Part shown: positions 10,524-19,558 of the stretch, in pieces
Layout of the letters: every line of letters begins with the position of its first letter
Position numbering within the stretch: the first letter of the stretch is position 1
NCBI GenBank assembly: GCA_903822055.1
Contig: CAIJNR010000052.1
Location: 1 to 39,037, forward strand
Length of the DNA stretch: 39,037 nucleotides
Reading direction: 5' to 3'
Origin: an uncultured Francisellaceae bacterium
GTDB taxonomy: Bacteria; Pseudomonadota; Gammaproteobacteria; UBA6186; Azoamicaceae
Notes under the pieces: generated by a model
Told to the model about the DNA's origin: nothing
Database searches by the model: none
Seen by the model: only the letters and a program-made list of their open reading frames with translations
Program-made: the position numbers and the translations under genes

Positions 10524-11555
10524 TTAATTGTGATAATTAAGAAGACAACTGCCTAGATTAATGATATCTGTGTTTGATGTAAAAAAAGATGTGACGAATC
10601 TATATAGTTCCAAATTTGGTGATCCCCAATTATAAAACCCACAATTACTTTGCCTTAAATATTCTGCACATTTAGATGACAATCTAACAAACAGCTCATT
10701 AGATTCAACAGGATATATGATTTCTATATTATGTTGATGAAATATTTTAACAAGTTGTTTGGCCATGTAATTAGCATGTTTTGCATTTTTAAGCCATAAT
10801 TCATTGTGTAAATATGCCAAAAACTGGCAGGAAAAAAATCGTGCTTTCGATATTGCTTGACCAGATCTTTTATATATATAATCAAAATTTTCAGCATATT
10901 TATGATTAAAAAAAACTATTGCTTCAGCGCACATTGCCCCATTTTTAGTAGCCCCAAAGCTAAGCACATCTAATCCAACTTTCCAAGTTATATCAGCTGG
11001 CTTGCAATTAAGTGTAACCAAACTATTAGCAAACCTCGCCCCATCCATATGCATTGACATATTATATTTTTTAGCAATATTGTTTATTTCTATTAATTCT
11101 TAAATCGTATACAAAGTCCCACATTCTGTAGCTTGCGTTAAACTTATACATCCTGGTTTTTGTATATGTGGTCTTGAAGACAATGAATGTAAAATTTTTT
11201 CATCTAAAAGATCTGGTTTAATTTTCCCATTCACCCCATCTACTGTTATTAATTTAGCACCCCCAGTAAACAATTCAGGTGCTCCACACTCATCAGTGTT
11301 AATATGAGCTTCATTATGACAATATATAGCTTCATAGGGATCAACTAACGAAGATAATGCTAAACAGTTGGCAGCAGTTCCAGTATTTGTTAAATATAAT
11401 ATAATGTCTTTTTCAAAAATCAATGACAATTGCTTTTGCAACTCTAATGAATAATCATCCGCACCATAAGAAGATTGGGTCCCTTGATTTGCCTCAATTA
11501 TTGCTTGAATAATTTCCGGGCTGATTGGTACAACATTATCGCTTTTAAAGTTCAT
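10524..11555 (-). pseudogene. ltaE: Low-specificity threonine aldolase interrupted by one in-frame TAA
   Basis: Two stretches, 11555-11103 (151 codons) and 11099-10524, lie in the same frame and are separated only by a TAA at 11100-11102. Read through, they form a PLP-dependent threonine/allo-threonine aldolase (glycine plus acetaldehyde from threonine) of normal length. The N-terminal part carries SDNVVPISPE and TGTAANCLAL, and the C-terminal part carries SMHMDGARFANSL and SFGATKNGAM with the PLP-binding Lys (codon 10944-10946). The family usually has Glu where the stop falls (T-x-Y-T-x-E-E-L), so GAA to TAA is the likely event. The product before the stop lacks the PLP lysine and would be inactive. 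The rest looks undamaged, so the lesion is recent, or the site is read through, or it is a sequencing error. Confidence 0.85.
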
Positions 11556-11744
11556 TTTGGATTAACTAAAAATTATTTAGGTGCATATACTATGTTTATA
11601 TTTAATTATTTTTATTTTATTATAATAGTTGTTTAACTAATTTGCGTATGATTATGCCACTATAGCTGTTATTTTGCAAAATTTTGCTTTAGTAAATGCT
11701 TGTGTCTGAGTAATTGGTTAGTGGTTGGCTTATGTTTTATAAAG

Positions 11745-14642
11745 TTATTTATAAAACAAATTTGATATTCTGTGGGGTAAATCATTAGATAGTAGATTCA
11801 ACATATGAACAACCTTTTTTAGATCTGTAGACTTGTTATCTCTTATCGAATTGGCTTGTTGCACAATACTAACTACTTCATTGACTAATTTATCGACTTT
11901 TTGTTGTTCATTAAGTTGTTCTCCTTTAATTTTATCCAATTCTCGTTGTATATCGTGACGCAATAATTCTTCTTCTTCCGTTACATTTGTTCTTGCATTT
12001 TGTTCTTTCTCATCCAATTCTTGCCGAGCACGCTCATGTGCAACTTGCATCAAGATCAATTTGTCCTGAATCTTTTCAAGCTCTTCATAGCCTAGTTCTT
12101 CTTCTCCTTCTATCGAACGTCTTTTACTAACTTCATCTTTAAATAACTGTTTAGCTTGTAGCTTAAACTGTAGCTGAGCCTTCTCTTTATCATCTTCTAT
12201 TTTTTGTTTACGGGCTATCTCTAGTAGCAATTTTTTATCTAATTCTGTGAGCGCCAATATATCTAATTTGGTCTCTTCTGAAGGATTTTGTTCCTCCATT
12301 CGTCCGCTTAACATATTAAATTCTTCATTATGTATTTCTTTTAAAACACCTAGTCTATATTCATGTAATACCTTAATAATATTAAACTCTGTTACGTCAG
12401 TATCTATTAACCTTGGTTTCCATAATTCTTCTAAATCTTCTTTATATATATATGGACGTTTCTTCTCACGATCTGCTAAAGTTCGATCTGGCGCTGGTTC
12501 ACTATCGCCATTAAACAATTTCAATAATTCTGCAACGCCGCCCAAACGATTGGTAGCTTGAGCAAAACAATTTGCAACCTGATCTGATTGTTGAGGCGGA
12601 CCCAAATACATAGCAACCCCATCAAAAAGAGCTTGTAATTTACGCCTATTACCGCCAACCTTATCTGTATTATTAAACCAACTCCTGTCCATTTGTGAAT
12701 CATTTAGCATTTTGGATTGTTTAAATTTTTCATGTAATGCATCAAACAGCATAGAACAATATTTTTCTTCTAAAGCCTTAGCTTGCTGACGCTGTGCATC
12801 TGGTACTATTTTTCCTCCTACTATTTGTATTTTGTTTATTGTATCGTTGACGCTTTTAACATAAACATCTACCAACTTAAATCCAATCTCACCATGAAAA
12901 CCAATACACGCTAAGGTAAATACTTTTTCAGCTAAACTCGCAATTTGATCTTGTTTTTCCTTTACAGTTTGCCCATCTTTGCCAAATCCTTGTATAAATG
13001 GATTTACAATTTCTCCTACCTTTTCCTTTGCCTTTTCAACAAGCAACTGCAATTTAGATTCTTTTTTCATATCTAAAATTTCAGAGATGATTTTTTCGGT
13101 AACTATCTGCTTAAAAAGCCTTTTTTCCCTGTCTTCAATTTCCTCCCTAGTTTTATAATTTTTATATTCTGAGAATTTTTCTGATAAATTTGAAAACGCC
13201 AGCGTAACATTTGGTGGCAACGATAGCGGGGAAAGAACATCTTTACGTTTTTCCACCTTATTGAAAATGTCGACTAAAATAGTTTCTAGATCATAATCAC
13301 TTATATTATTAAAATTAACATTATATGCAGGCAGACGTTCATCTAGGTCTTCCGGATCATCCAATTGTTGATTAAAGATTTCTACAGCATTATTGATAGC
13401 GAGGATAACATCACGCTTATCTAAATCATGATTTATTTCACCTAATCCATATTGCATTTCCGATACTACATTACCTATCTCTACTTTTTCAGCACCTACT
13501 GTTTGTTGCAATTTTTCATCAATCATTCTTAAAAAATCAATAGTTTTGTCTAAATTAATTACATCTAATCCTTCATCTTCTTCATCTTGTTTCTTTAAGA
13601 AAGCAACTCTTTCTGCAAAATCTATTACTATTGCTACGATTTTTTCATCATCAACAGGTATTTGTGCTTTTATGCTTTCAATTTTTTGCTGAATTTCGTC
13701 GAATTTTGAATCTTTTTGCTGTTGCTGTTCTAAGTTGGTGTTGGATGAAGATGCTTCTTCTACTTTTCCTTTTTTCTTATTTTTACCACCTACTTTATGT
13801 TCTGAATGAAGTTTTGGTGGGTTGGCTACGCCTTTTTCTTTCTTATCTCTTTTAACAGCAGCTGCTTGTTCAACAGCATCAACAACTAGCCCATCTACAT
13901 CCATCATATCCATAAAACTAATAGGACCTACCTTGCAATTTTTAACATCATTTTCACTAATACTACCTAGTACATAACCTAACCTTTTCATTTCTTCTTT
14001 TAATGATTTTTTAAATTCATTAGTTAAAACATCTTGCTTGAATGGCTCAAGTGCCGAAGAAACCATCGTCGTACGAACAAGTTTTTTATCTGTCAGGACC
14101 GTATTCAACCAATATTTAACATGCCCATACGAGTTTATAGAAATTCTGTTTTCTTCTTTAATTGCTTCTTTATCGACTGTTGGAGTTGATGTACTACTTT
14201 GTTCTTTGATAATTTCCCTCTGTACGTATATAGTGAACCAATTGATTAAACCCTCTATACCAGAATCTAATGATTCATGTGATCGTTCTTTCTCTGCTTG
14301 ATTATCTTTTAAAAATTGCTGTAGTATAATTTTTTTGTCTTTTCGTCCTTCTAGTTCTTTTTTCGTATCAAGAATTTGTTTTGAAATTTGCTTCAGCTTA
14401 TACTCATGCTTACCATCAGTGTGTGACTCTTGTTTTTTCTTCAGTTTTTCTAATTGATCTAGCTCGTACGACTCAGAGATCTGTACTTTAAATTTGTCGT
14501 CAATTAATTTGTTTATGTGTTTCTGGATTTGTTCTTTTATAGCTGTTTTAATAAATTGTATTACTTCTTGCTGACTAAACCCAGCTGTTGATTGACTTGC
14601 AACACCTTTCGATGATTCTTTATCTTTCTTTCCACCACTCAT
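11745..14642 (-). CDS. Large charged coiled-coil protein of unknown function
   Basis: 965 aa, not recognised. There is no signal peptide or membrane segment. It is rich in Lys, Glu, Asp and Gln. Heptad-like stretches are visible in the first 120 residues (DQLEKLKKKQES and following) and in a long C-terminal region of about residues 790-935 (for example YEELEKIQDKLILMQVAHER). A basic low-complexity linker (HKVGGKNKKKGKVEE) and a Gln run lie near residues 275-315. The middle has more globular segments (for example VFTLACIGFHGEIGFKLVDVYV). The start ATG at 14642 is preceded by GGAG at suitable distance. The gene stands alone, downstream of tRNA-Thr on the opposite strand. Large coiled-coil orphans of this kind are often effectors in intracellular bacteria, but nothing here proves that. 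Confidence 0.8.
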   Translation of the reverse strand: MSGGKKDKESSKGVASQSTAGFSQQEVIQFIKTAIKEQIQKHINKLIDDKFKVQISESYELDQLEKLKKKQESHTDGKHEYKLKQISKQILDTKKELEGRKDKKIILQQFLKDNQAEKERSHESLDSGIEGLINWFTIYVQREIIKEQSSTSTPTVDKEAIKEENRISINSYGHVKYWLNTVLTDKKLVRTTMVSSALEPFKQDVLTNEFKKSLKEEMKRLGYVLGSISENDVKNCKVGPISFMDMMDVDGLVVDAVEQAAAVKRDKKEKGVANPPKLHSEHKVGGKNKKKGKVEEASSSNTNLEQQQQKDSKFDEIQQKIESIKAQIPVDDEKIVAIVIDFAERVAFLKKQDEEDEGLDVINLDKTIDFLRMIDEKLQQTVGAEKVEIGNVVSEMQYGLGEINHDLDKRDVILAINNAVEIFNQQLDDPEDLDERLPAYNVNFNNISDYDLETILVDIFNKVEKRKDVLSPLSLPPNVTLAFSNLSEKFSEYKNYKTREEIEDREKRLFKQIVTEKIISEILDMKKESKLQLLVEKAKEKVGEIVNPFIQGFGKDGQTVKEKQDQIASLAEKVFTLACIGFHGEIGFKLVDVYVKSVNDTINKIQIVGGKIVPDAQRQQAKALEEKYCSMLFDALHEKFKQSKMLNDSQMDRSWFNNTDKVGGNRRKLQALFDGVAMYLGPPQQSDQVANCFAQATNRLGGVAELLKLFNGDSEPAPDRTLADREKKRPYIYKEDLEELWKPRLIDTDVTEFNIIKVLHEYRLGVLKEIHNEEFNMLSGRMEEQNPSEETKLDILALTELDKKLLLEIARKQKIEDDKEKAQLQFKLQAKQLFKDEVSKRRSIEGEEELGYEELEKIQDKLILMQVAHERARQELDEKEQNARTNVTEEEELLRHDIQRELDKIKGEQLNEQQKVDKLVNEVVSIVQQANSIRDNKSTDLKKVVHMLNLLSNDLPHRISNLFYK

Positions 14643-14770
14643 GGTAGCTATCTCCAGCTAATATACCTATATACTTATATACTGACCAATTTCTACCCAA
14701 AATAGTTCCTTGTCACCAATGATTTCCTATATATAACGATGTATACACAAGCCACAAAACCTATAATTAT

Positions 14771-14798
14771 TTGTAAAAGATTTACAAAAGGTTAAACT
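14771..14798 (+). promoter_or_regulatory. Probable sigma-70 promoter of tRNA-Thr
   Basis: TTGTAA (14771-14776), a 16-bp spacer and TAAACT (14793-14798) would start transcription near 14805, about ten bases before the mature tRNA 5' end. Confidence 0.4.
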
Positions 14799-14814
14799 AC
14801 ACTAATAACTTAAT

Positions 14815-14887
14815 GCCGGAATAGCTCAGGTGGTAGAGCAACTGATTCGTAATCAGTGGGTCGGGGGTTCGAGTCCTCTTTTCGGCA
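14815..14887 (+). tRNA. tRNA-Thr (anticodon CGU)
   Basis: A complete cloverleaf of 73 nt. The acceptor stem GCCGGAA pairs with TTTCGGC (one G-U), the D-arm is GCTC...GAGC, and the anticodon stem ACTGA/TCAGT encloses loop TTCGTAA with anticodon CGT. The T-arm GGGGG-TTCGAGT-CCTCT holds two G-U pairs. The discriminator is A. CCA is not encoded (the next bases are GTT) and must be added after transcription. A degenerate copy of its 5' half lies at 16301-16342. Confidence 0.95.
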
Positions 14888-14985
14888 GTTATAGATTAGT
14901 TTGGGTTGAAGAATTTAGTATTTTTATATTTAGAAGTCTTGATTTTTTTCTTAAAATATAAACTTTTTACCATTATTTAAAATTA

Positions 14986-16053
14986 TTATTTACTAATGCT
15001 AATACTTTCATTAAGCTCAGCCTCAATTTCTTCAATCGTTGGCAAACTAGTTTTTAACTCTTTAGGCAGTGCTTTAGATAATTGATATTCTGAAATACCA
15101 ATAGGAGCTTTAATATTTCGTAGTGCATATTCAGCTATGATCTTATTTTTTGATTTACATAATAAAATTCCGATAGTAGGATTATCATGTTCTTTTTTTA
15201 ACAAATCGTCAGCTGCTGCAAGATAAAAGCCTAATTGACCAGTATGTTCTGGCTTAAATTTAGTGGCCTTTAATTCAACCACAACAAAACAACGTAAATT
15301 AAGGTGATAAAAAAGTAGATCTATAAAAAATTCTTGATCTTCAAAAGTTAATGGCACTTGCGAACCAACAAAAGCAAAACCTTGTCCTAATTCAAGCAAA
15401 AAATCTCTTATGTGGGTTATTAATGCATCTTCTATAGCTCTTTCATGAGCATCTTCACCAATTGTTAAAAAATCAAAATTATATGGATCTTTTAAAATTT
15501 CATTAGCCAAGTCAGATTGCAATGCTGGTAGATGATCTTGATAATTAGTTATTTTTTTAGCAGATATTGCTTGCCGCTCATAAAGCCCACTTTCAATTTG
15601 CATTTCTAAAATTGAACGAGACCAGCCATGCTGTATAGTGTGTTCTATATACCATTCTCTTTTTATAGGATCCTTTACTAGCTGTATTAGCCTAGTAATA
15701 TGACCCCATGGTAATTGCGACACAGGTTGTGTCGCAATTGGCAAATCTGGATAAACTTGAGAAAATTGCTTCATTCTTTGTAAATTACGAACAGAAAACC
15801 CTTGCATTCCTGGAGAATTTTGGCGTAAATCATGGGATAGCTGCTCTAAAAATTTATCACCCCATCGATATTCTTTTTGGCACTTAATAATGTCGGAGCC
15901 AAGCTCCCAATAAAATTTGATTAATTCTTTATTTGCCGAAAGTGCAGCACGTATTTGTGATGTACGAAGCCGTTCTTTTATATTTTTTAGAAAAACTTTA
16001 TAGTTTTGATCTAAATTTAAAGTCGTTTCATTTTTCTTAAGTTGTTTGCTCAT
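14986..16053 (-). CDS. DUF1016 / YhcG-family PDDEXK nuclease
   Basis: 355 aa with the two-part YhcG (DUF1016) layout. The N-terminal domain, about residues 20-160, is helical and includes YWELGSDI, WGDKFLEQLSHDLR, FSVRNLQRMKQF and LPWGHITRLI. The C-terminal PDDEXK-fold nuclease domain, about residues 185-340, has FFIDLLFYH with Asp245, then VVVELK giving Glu260-x-Lys262. The catalytic D-ExK residues are intact. Family members are widely transferred and have been linked to DNA processing and phage defence, but this one's role is not shown. It stands alone, flanked by tRNA-Thr on one side and a tRNA-Thr relic on the other, consistent with an inserted segment. Confidence 0.9.
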   Translation of the reverse strand: MSKQLKKNETTLNLDQNYKVFLKNIKERLRTSQIRAALSANKELIKFYWELGSDIIKCQKEYRWGDKFLEQLSHDLRQNSPGMQGFSVRNLQRMKQFSQVYPDLPIATQPVSQLPWGHITRLIQLVKDPIKREWYIEHTIQHGWSRSILEMQIESGLYERQAISAKKITNYQDHLPALQSDLANEILKDPYNFDFLTIGEDAHERAIEDALITHIRDFLLELGQGFAFVGSQVPLTFEDQEFFIDLLFYHLNLRCFVVVELKATKFKPEHTGQLGFYLAAADDLLKKEHDNPTIGILLCKSKNKIIAEYALRNIKAPIGISEYQLSKALPKELKTSLPTIEEIEAELNESISISK

Positions 16054-16300
16054 CTGATACTTCTTATTTTAAAAACTTTCAAAACCCATAATCTAGGCTC
16101 TGCTTTACTGCTAGAAATAGTTATAACTGTTTTAGCCATATGGAAGCCCCTTGCTTGCTAAAAACATCCATGTAACTAAAATATATATTATGGTTTTTAA
16201 ATAACCAGATACTAACAATTAAACACTCTAACATCCCTACAGTGTTGACTTATTTGTACATTTGGTAATTATTCTAGTCAATCACTATTTTTGTTAGATA

Positions 16301-16342
16301 CGGAATAGCTCAGGTAATAGAACAGTGGTAGAGCAAATGATT
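16301..16342 (+). pseudogene. Degenerate tRNA-Thr 5'-half copy
   Basis: CGGAATAGCTCAGGT (16301-16315) matches bases 3-17 of tRNA-Thr at 14815. After a 10-base insertion that looks like a partial D-arm duplication, TGGTAGAGCAA plus TGATT (16326-16342) matches the next bases, with one C-to-A change. The anticodon arm and 3' half are missing, so it cannot be a tRNA. Confidence 0.75.
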
Positions 16343-19111
16343 ACTAATATTTTTAAAAATTTATTCGCAAATTTTGTTAATGCCCGTAGATTAACTAGGC
16401 ATTTTCATAGGATAAGTCTATTTGATAATAATTCTACTTCATTAGTCGTTAAGGAAGTTTCATCAGAACTAACCAATAGATTACTATTATTAGCTCAACA
16501 AAACCCAGAAATCTTATTAAATGATTTAAATACTAAGATGACAGGGTTAGACCAAGAACAGGTAGATCTTATTCGACAATCGGTGGGACTAAATGATATT
16601 CATCATGAAAAGCCGCTACGCTGGTGGCAGCATCTATGGCTATGTTACAAGAGTCCGTTTAATTTACTACTTAGTTTATTAGCTGGGATTTCTTGCGGTA
16701 CTCAAGATACCAAAGCCACAATTGTTATTACTTCCATGGTGGTTGTATCGGTGTCTATACGTTTTTGGCAAGAAAGTAAATCAAACAACGCGGCTGATCA
16801 ATTAAAAGCCCTGGTTACAAATACAGCAACGGTAATGCGACATTGCTTATTTAAAAATACAGAAACAGTGGACATAGGAACAGAAGAAAAAGATATTTTA
16901 AATGCTAAATTAAATAATCCCTGTAAAGTTGAAATTCCAATCAATCAATTGGTTCCTGGTGATATCGTTATTCTATCTGCTGGTGATATGATCCCGGCAG
17001 ATTGTAGAGTATTAGCTGCAAAAGATTTATTTGTCAGCCAGTCTGCGATGACAGGCGAATCATTGCCTATGGAGAAGTTTATAAATCTAAACCAATTCAT
17101 TAATTCTAACCCTCTAGAATGTGAGAACTTAGTTTTTATGGGAACTAATGTGGTGTCTGGATCTTCAACTGCAGTGGTTATTAGCACTGGTGACCGTACT
17201 TATTTTGGTTCTCTAGTTAAGCACGTTACATCAAACAATGTTACTACAACACACTTTCAGGAAGGGGTGAACAAAGTAGCGTGGGTATTAATACGCTTTA
17301 TGTTGGTTATGATCCCATTAGTATTTTTTATTAATGGTTTTACAAAGGGAACATGGGGCGAAGCATTTTTATTTGCTATGTCTATTGCAGTTGGCCTAAC
17401 TCCAGAAATGTTGCCAATGATTGTTACTTCTACATTAGCAAAGGGTGCTGTGGTTTTATCTAAACAAAAAGTAATTGTAAAACGATTAGATGCTATCCAA
17501 AATTTTGGTGCCATGAATGTGCTTTGTACAGATAAAACAGGTACATTAACTCAAAATAAGATTTTTTTGAAAACCCATACCAATATTTGGAATCAAGAAT
17601 CTGATGAAGTTTTAGAATTTGCATATCTTAATAGCTACTATCAAACGGGATTAAAAAATTTATTAGATGTAGCAATTTTAGAGCATGTGGATGTTCACAT
17701 GGAGTTAAATCCTAGCATGAATTTTGGTAAAACTGATGAAATTCCTTTTGATTTTCAAAGACGTCGCATGTCAGTTATTGTGGCTGATAAATATGGACAA
17801 CGCACGCTAATTTGCAAAGGTGCTTTGGAAGAAATGTTAGATGTTTGTACTAGTGTACGCAATAATGAATCTATAGACACGTTGTCTATAGATTTGCTAA
17901 ATCAAATAAGAGAAATTACAACCAATTTAAATGAAGATGGATTAAGGGTAGTAGCGGTCGCCATTAAACAGTACCCAGCAGAACGTAATACATTTAGTGT
18001 CAAAGATGAATTTGACTTGACTCTTATTGGTTATGTAGCATTTTTAGATCCACCTAAAGAATCTGCAAAACCTGCACTACAAGCTTTGGCTGAGCATGGT
18101 ATTAGTGTTAAAGTGTTAACTGGTGATAATAAACTTGTTACAGCAAAAATTTGCTTAGAAGTTGGCTTGGATGTTAATAAAATTTTACTAGGTTCTGATG
18201 TCGAAACAATGAACGATCTTCAATTATCCGAAGAATTAAAAACTTGCAATATTTTTGCCAAATTGAATCCTTTTCATAAAGACCGAATAGTACGCGTATT
18301 AAAACAAGCAGGTAATGTTGTTGGTTTTATGGGAGATGGTATTAATGATGCTCCAGCATTAAGAACTGCGGATATTGGGATCTCGGTTGATAGTGCTGTG
18401 GATATTGCCAAAGAAGCAGCTGACATCATTATGCTGGAAAAGAGTTTAATGGTATTAGTGCAAGGGGTAATTGAAGGTCGCAGAACATTTGCTAATATCT
18501 TAAAGTATATCAAAATGACTGCAAGTTCCAATTTTGGGAACGTTCTCTCTGTATTGTTAGCTAGTGCTTTTATACCTTTTTTACCAATGCTGCCAATGCA
18601 ATTGCTGATACAAAATCTTCTTTATGATTTCTCTCAAATTGCCATTCCTTTTGATTTAGTCGATCCTGAGCTAGTTCAAAAACCACAATGTTGGAACCCC
18701 GCTGATATTGGTAGGTTTATGTTATATTTTGGCCCAATAAGTTCAATATTTGATATTATGACTTTTTATATCATGTGGTATATATTTAAGGCAAATTCTA
18801 TAGATCATCAAACTATATTTCAGTCTGGCTGGTTTATTGAAGGACTAATGACGCAAACTTTAATTGTGCATATGATTCGCACTAAAAAAATTCCATTTAT
18901 ACAAAGCCAACCTGGAACCATGTTATTAGTATCAACCACAATTATTATGGCAATTGGCATATATTTACCAATGGGTTTTTTGGCAAATTATTTTAAGTTT
19001 TCAAGTCTCCCTGACAGTTATTTCTCAATTTTGGTATTGTTGTTGTTAGCATATATAGCATTAACACAATTGATGAAAAGTTATTATTCCAAAAAATTTG
19101 GTTGGCAATAA
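16337..19111 (+). CDS. mgtA: P3B-type Mg2+-transporting ATPase
   Basis: 924 aa from the ATG at 16337; a GTG four codons upstream (16325) is the alternative, and both lie inside the tRNA-Thr relic. It imports Mg2+ at the cost of ATP in the inner membrane. All P-type signatures are present: MTGESLPMEK (actuator), DKTGTLTQNK with phosphorylated Asp399, the KGALEEML nucleotide-binding region and GDGINDAPALRTADIG. The membrane motif GLTPEMLPMIV and the six C-terminal helices are typical of MgtA/MgtB. Length matches the family (about 900). No Mg2+ leader or ribosome site is recognisable, and the upstream region has only a weak TTGACT-type promoter near 16243. The gene is single, followed by a strong terminator at 19214. 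Confidence 0.94.
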   Translation: MITNIFKNLFANFVNARRLTRHFHRISLFDNNSTSLVVKEVSSELTNRLLLLAQQNPEILLNDLNTKMTGLDQEQVDLIRQSVGLNDIHHEKPLRWWQHLWLCYKSPFNLLLSLLAGISCGTQDTKATIVITSMVVVSVSIRFWQESKSNNAADQLKALVTNTATVMRHCLFKNTETVDIGTEEKDILNAKLNNPCKVEIPINQLVPGDIVILSAGDMIPADCRVLAAKDLFVSQSAMTGESLPMEKFINLNQFINSNPLECENLVFMGTNVVSGSSTAVVISTGDRTYFGSLVKHVTSNNVTTTHFQEGVNKVAWVLIRFMLVMIPLVFFINGFTKGTWGEAFLFAMSIAVGLTPEMLPMIVTSTLAKGAVVLSKQKVIVKRLDAIQNFGAMNVLCTDKTGTLTQNKIFLKTHTNIWNQESDEVLEFAYLNSYYQTGLKNLLDVAILEHVDVHMELNPSMNFGKTDEIPFDFQRRRMSVIVADKYGQRTLICKGALEEMLDVCTSVRNNESIDTLSIDLLNQIREITTNLNEDGLRVVAVAIKQYPAERNTFSVKDEFDLTLIGYVAFLDPPKESAKPALQALAEHGISVKVLTGDNKLVTAKICLEVGLDVNKILLGSDVETMNDLQLSEELKTCNIFAKLNPFHKDRIVRVLKQAGNVVGFMGDGINDAPALRTADIGISVDSAVDIAKEAADIIMLEKSLMVLVQGVIEGRRTFANILKYIKMTASSNFGNVLSVLLASAFIPFLPMLPMQLLIQNLLYDFSQIAIPFDLVDPELVQKPQCWNPADIGRFMLYFGPISSIFDIMTFYIMWYIFKANSIDHQTIFQSGWFIEGLMTQTLIVHMIRTKKIPFIQSQPGTMLLVSTTIIMAIGIYLPMGFLANYFKFSSLPDSYFSILVLLLLAYIALTQLMKSYYSKKFGWQ

Positions 19112-19120
19112 AAATTTTAA

Positions 19121-19228
19121 AGATACATCTTTAATTTTAAATATTATTTGGAACTAATGGGCATATCTCAAAAAGATCTAGCAAAACATTTAGGGTTAAC
19201 ATACGCAAGAGTGAAAAATCCCGCATGA
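19121..19228 (+). pseudogene. Remnant of a HigA/XRE-type antitoxin helix-turn-helix
   Basis: An open stretch reads YYLELMGISQKDLAKHLGL then TYARV before a stop at 19226. This matches the start of the helix-turn-helix of HigA-like antitoxins (L-E-x-M-G-I-S-Q-x-x-L-A). The rest of the domain and any HigB partner are absent, and the frame runs into the mgtA terminator stem. A decayed fragment. Confidence 0.55.
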
Positions 19229-19256
19229 AATTGTTGTTTAATGCGGGATTTTTGAA
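19214..19256 (+). terminator. Intrinsic terminator after mgtA
   Basis: AAAAATCCCGCAT (19214-19226) and ATGCGGGATTTTT (19241-19253) are perfect 13-bp complements around a 14-nt loop, with the T run in the descending arm. It can act on both strands. Confidence 0.85.
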
Positions 19257-19342
19257 TTTAATTTATGGCTATGAAAGCGGGAGAGGCTGGAGATATGGTC
19301 TGTTTTTGCAATAGTTCAGCTATTACCGTATATTAGTAATAA

Positions 19343-19558
19343 ATGGAAAATATAGTGGAAGCGAAAGATCTATTAAACATTATAAAAGAAACCCCTTGCT
19401 GGGTTTGGATAATATTTAGCTACTTACTACTTGTTGGTGTTAAGACGATCAAAACAAGAATAGTTTGGTTACCATTTAATTTTAGAAACAGGAATAAGTT
19501 GGATTTTTTCTGGTTATTTTCTCGGCAGAGCCATCTGTTATGTACAAAAATATTATAA
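19343..19558 (+). pseudogene. Truncated DUF6622-like small membrane protein
   Basis: 71 codons. The first 45 or so (LLNIIKETPCWVWIIFSYLL, VGVKTIKTR) resemble the N-terminus of DUF6622-type membrane proteins (TP-x-WVW, one transmembrane helix, then a K/R-rich turn), which normally have several helices and about 150 residues. The later residues (NRNKLDFFWLFSRQ) do not continue the pattern, and the frame overlaps the next gene by 19 bases. Probably a remnant; whether it is translated is unknown. Confidence 0.4.

Noticed and set aside
11060-11100. Frameshift as the cause of the split threonine aldolase
   Set aside because: Both halves are in the same frame; only one TAA separates them, so it is a nonsense codon. 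Reassignment of TAA is also excluded because other genes here end with TAA.
16078-16200. Inverted repeat AAAACCCATAAT / ATTATGGTTTTT as an insertion-element end pair
   Set aside because: Only about 12 bp with a mismatch, over 90 bp apart, in AT-rich sequence and with no transposase; it may be chance.
16301-16345. Second tRNA gene
   Set aside because: Only the 5' half resembles tRNA-Thr, with an insertion in the D-arm and no anticodon arm or acceptor 3' strand.
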